NCBI GenBank assembly: GCA_013816485.1 | Contig: JACDEI010000043.1 | Span: forward strand, 1 to 43,964 | DNA from: Planctomycetota bacterium | GTDB lineage: Bacteria > Planctomycetota > UBA11346 | DNA: 43,964 nucleotides | Direction of reading: 5' to 3' | Shown here: piece by piece, positions 42,484-43,964 of the stretch | How positions within the stretch are numbered: position 1 is the stretch's first letter | How the letters are laid out: the number at the start of each line of letters is the position of its first letter | Translations under genes and position numbers: made by a program | The notes under the pieces: generated by a model | What the model was told of the DNA's origin: nothing | Seen by the model: only the letters and a program-made list of their open reading frames with translations | Database searches by the model: none

Positions 42484-43878
42484 GTGCGTACTCGCCCATC
42501 ACTGCTCCGTGCTGTCGCAACCATTGCCCTGGCGGTCATGTGTGCTCCCCTCGTCGCCCTGGTTGAAGGCGAATTAAAGGAGAAGGACCTGACTCCAGAC
42601 GGCGGCGAGAAGTTCGTCATCGCCTACGCCATCGAAACGCCCAAAGACTGCCCGCCGGCGGACACCACCGATCCGACCAAGCAGCTCGGCCTATTCCTGT
42701 GTTTCCACGGCCACGGCGGCAAGGCCACGCATGAGGCCGGCAACGTCGTGCGCATCATGAAGGGCCTGAAGCTGCTCGACGGCTACATCGTGCTCGGTGC
42801 CAAGGCGCAGGGCGAAGGGTGGGTTGAGGACGCCGACGTGCCGCCGGTGACCAAACTGGCGCAATGGGCGATGAAGAAGTACCCGATCAATCCGCGCCGG
42901 GTCTACACCTTCGGCATGAGTTCGGGCGGCAACTTTTCTGGCGTCTACGGCTTGGCCAAAACCGACATCATCGCCGCCAGCGTGATCTACGGCAGCGGCG
43001 TCTACAAACGCGGGCTGACGGTAAAGGATCCAAAGATGGACCTGCCGGACTTCTACATGGTCATGGGCCTGGACGATGACGACGCGCACAAGAACGGTTC
43101 GCGTGGCACCTACCGCTCGTGGAAGGAAATCGGCATCAATGTCATCTACCGCGAAATCTACGGCCTTGGTCACAGCTCGCACCATCCGCCGACCAACGAC
43201 GAGACCATCCAGTGGGCGATCCGTCAGCGGCATAAGTCCATCCCGTTGTCCGCGGCCGAAACCGACCTGATCAAACCAATCGCCAAGAATGCCAAGAAGC
43301 TCGGCGTCACCGATGCCGAGGCCGACACCCTCGCGCTGATCGGCGGTTTTCCGGCCGCGTCGGTGGTGAAGGATCTGCTCGACCACAAGGAACCCGCCGT
43401 GCGTGTGCGTGCCGCCAAGGTCTGTGAGCGCGCCCTGATGGGCGACGCCATCACCACGCTGTTGGCAAAGAAAGTGAAGGACAAGGAAGCCGACGTCCGC
43501 ACGGCTGCGTTCACCAGCCTGAACACCGGCGTGAACTTCCGCTACCAGTCGGCGCAGGACACCGCGTGTTTTGTCCTCGATCAGAAAAAGTGGGACGTCT
43601 CCGAGAAGCTGCTGGTGGTGCACGGCCTGGCGACCGCGATCCGTTTCCAGATCAAAGGTTTTTACCAGGACCCACCGCTCATGACCGCGCTGATCAAGGC
43701 GCTTGATGATGAGGATGAATCCGTCCGCGCCGCCGCCTTCGCTGCGATCAAGCCGATCCAAGAGAGCGATTACGACGCCGCGATGGACAAGTCCCAACGA
43801 CGCCGCGCGATGGTGAAGTGGGAGGAATGGTTGGCGAAGTTGTTGGGTAAGGACGGGCCGAAGACCGCGGGGAATTGA
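42484..43878 (+). CDS. secreted alpha/beta-hydrolase fused to HEAT-like repeats
   Basis: The 464-residue protein starts with a signal peptide (about 1-24, RAVATIALAVMCAPLVALVEG). An esterase/depolymerase-like hydrolase (about 40-265) follows, with oxyanion HGHGG, nucleophile Ser in GMSSGG, a probable acid in MGLDDDDAH and catalytic His in GLGHSSHH. From about 285 to 450 are HEAT-like helices (AVRVRAAKVCERAL, DVRTAAFTSLN, SVRAAAFAAI) and a last WEEWL helix. The hydrolase resembles the polyester depolymerase/feruloyl-esterase group. Start is a GTG at 42484 with AGGGAG upstream. No terminator follows; the stop is followed at once by a heptamer tandem array. Confidence 0.87.
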   Translation: MRTRPSLLRAVATIALAVMCAPLVALVEGELKEKDLTPDGGEKFVIAYAIETPKDCPPADTTDPTKQLGLFLCFHGHGGKATHEAGNVVRIMKGLKLLDGYIVLGAKAQGEGWVEDADVPPVTKLAQWAMKKYPINPRRVYTFGMSSGGNFSGVYGLAKTDIIAASVIYGSGVYKRGLTVKDPKMDLPDFYMVMGLDDDDAHKNGSRGTYRSWKEIGINVIYREIYGLGHSSHHPPTNDETIQWAIRQRHKSIPLSAAETDLIKPIAKNAKKLGVTDAEADTLALIGGFPAASVVKDLLDHKEPAVRVRAAKVCERALMGDAITTLLAKKVKDKEADVRTAAFTSLNTGVNFRYQSAQDTACFVLDQKKWDVSEKLLVVHGLATAIRFQIKGFYQDPPLMTALIKALDDEDESVRAAAFAAIKPIQESDYDAAMDKSQRRRAMVKWEEWLAKLLGKDGPKTAGN

Positions 43879-43964
43879 GCCGAACGCCGAACGCCGAACG
43901 CCGAACGCCGAACGCCGAACGCCGAACGGCGAACGCCGAACGCCGAACGCAGAACGCCGAACGC
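43879..43964. repeat. GCCGAAC tandem heptamer array, cut by window end
   Basis: About twelve copies of GCCGAAC begin one base after the stop codon at 43878 and run to the last base of the window. Two units vary (GGCGAAC, GCAGAAC). Similar tandem-unit arms elsewhere in the window are followed by an inverted copy; here that part would lie beyond the end. Confidence 0.9.

Overview
This is a GC-rich bacterial chromosome segment, gene-dense, with strands switching every few genes. The organism is Gram-negative: there is an LpxH-like phosphoesterase, an outer-membrane barrel protein, several lipoproteins and a cytochrome-type secreted protein. A large secreted propeller/HEAT/c-heme protein (38022-41075) of a type expanded in Planctomycetota and Verrucomicrobiota, a secreted sugar isomerase-fold protein, DUF3592/arrestin-like genes, C-terminal anchoring tails and many long intergenic hairpins all point to the PVC superphylum. 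I cannot place it further from sequence alone. No rRNA, CRISPR array, phage, plasmid or transposase gene was seen.

Layout. 1-9243: a small membrane protein, rlmN, a 1030-residue secreted DUF5060/Ig protein, a single-pass coiled protein, panD, a beta-barrel protein, and ribB fused to a degenerate GTP cyclohydrolase II domain. 9357-12295: a GntR/FCD regulator divergent from a Gfo/Idh/MocA oxidoreductase and a sugar isomerase-fold enzyme, with a perfect palindrome between them. 12470-17263: a lipoprotein resembling a protease prodomain coupled to an LpxH-like enzyme, truA, and a three-gene DUF3592/arrestin/ATPase set. 17362-19808: tRNA-Glu, an FHA protein, a lipoprotein and a membrane-anchored TPR-like protein. 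19931-23071: a MamK-like actin next to a PilZ-like/coiled-coil protein. 23362-23744: tRNA-Val, tRNA-Asp and a broken tRNA-Asp copy. 23854-29708: a tightly coupled six-gene lipid-modifying operon (flavoprotein, DUF1365, cyclopropane synthase, DUF2878, DUF1295, second methyltransferase). 30101-43878: secreted and membrane proteins, many related to carbohydrate handling.

Two things stand out. First, a MamK-type actin filament gene sits beside a gene for a coiled-coil protein with repeated TRR(V/L)VRP motifs, with no other magnetosome gene in view; this looks like an undescribed cytoskeletal pair. Second, almost every gene-end gap carries a different long inverted repeat. Several have arms built of 6-10 bp tandem units, others have arms that are themselves palindromes. 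Two of them (13899-14068 and 30573-30746) share terminal inverted repeats, and one is flanked by a perfect 9-10 bp direct repeat, so at least this class is a non-autonomous mobile element.
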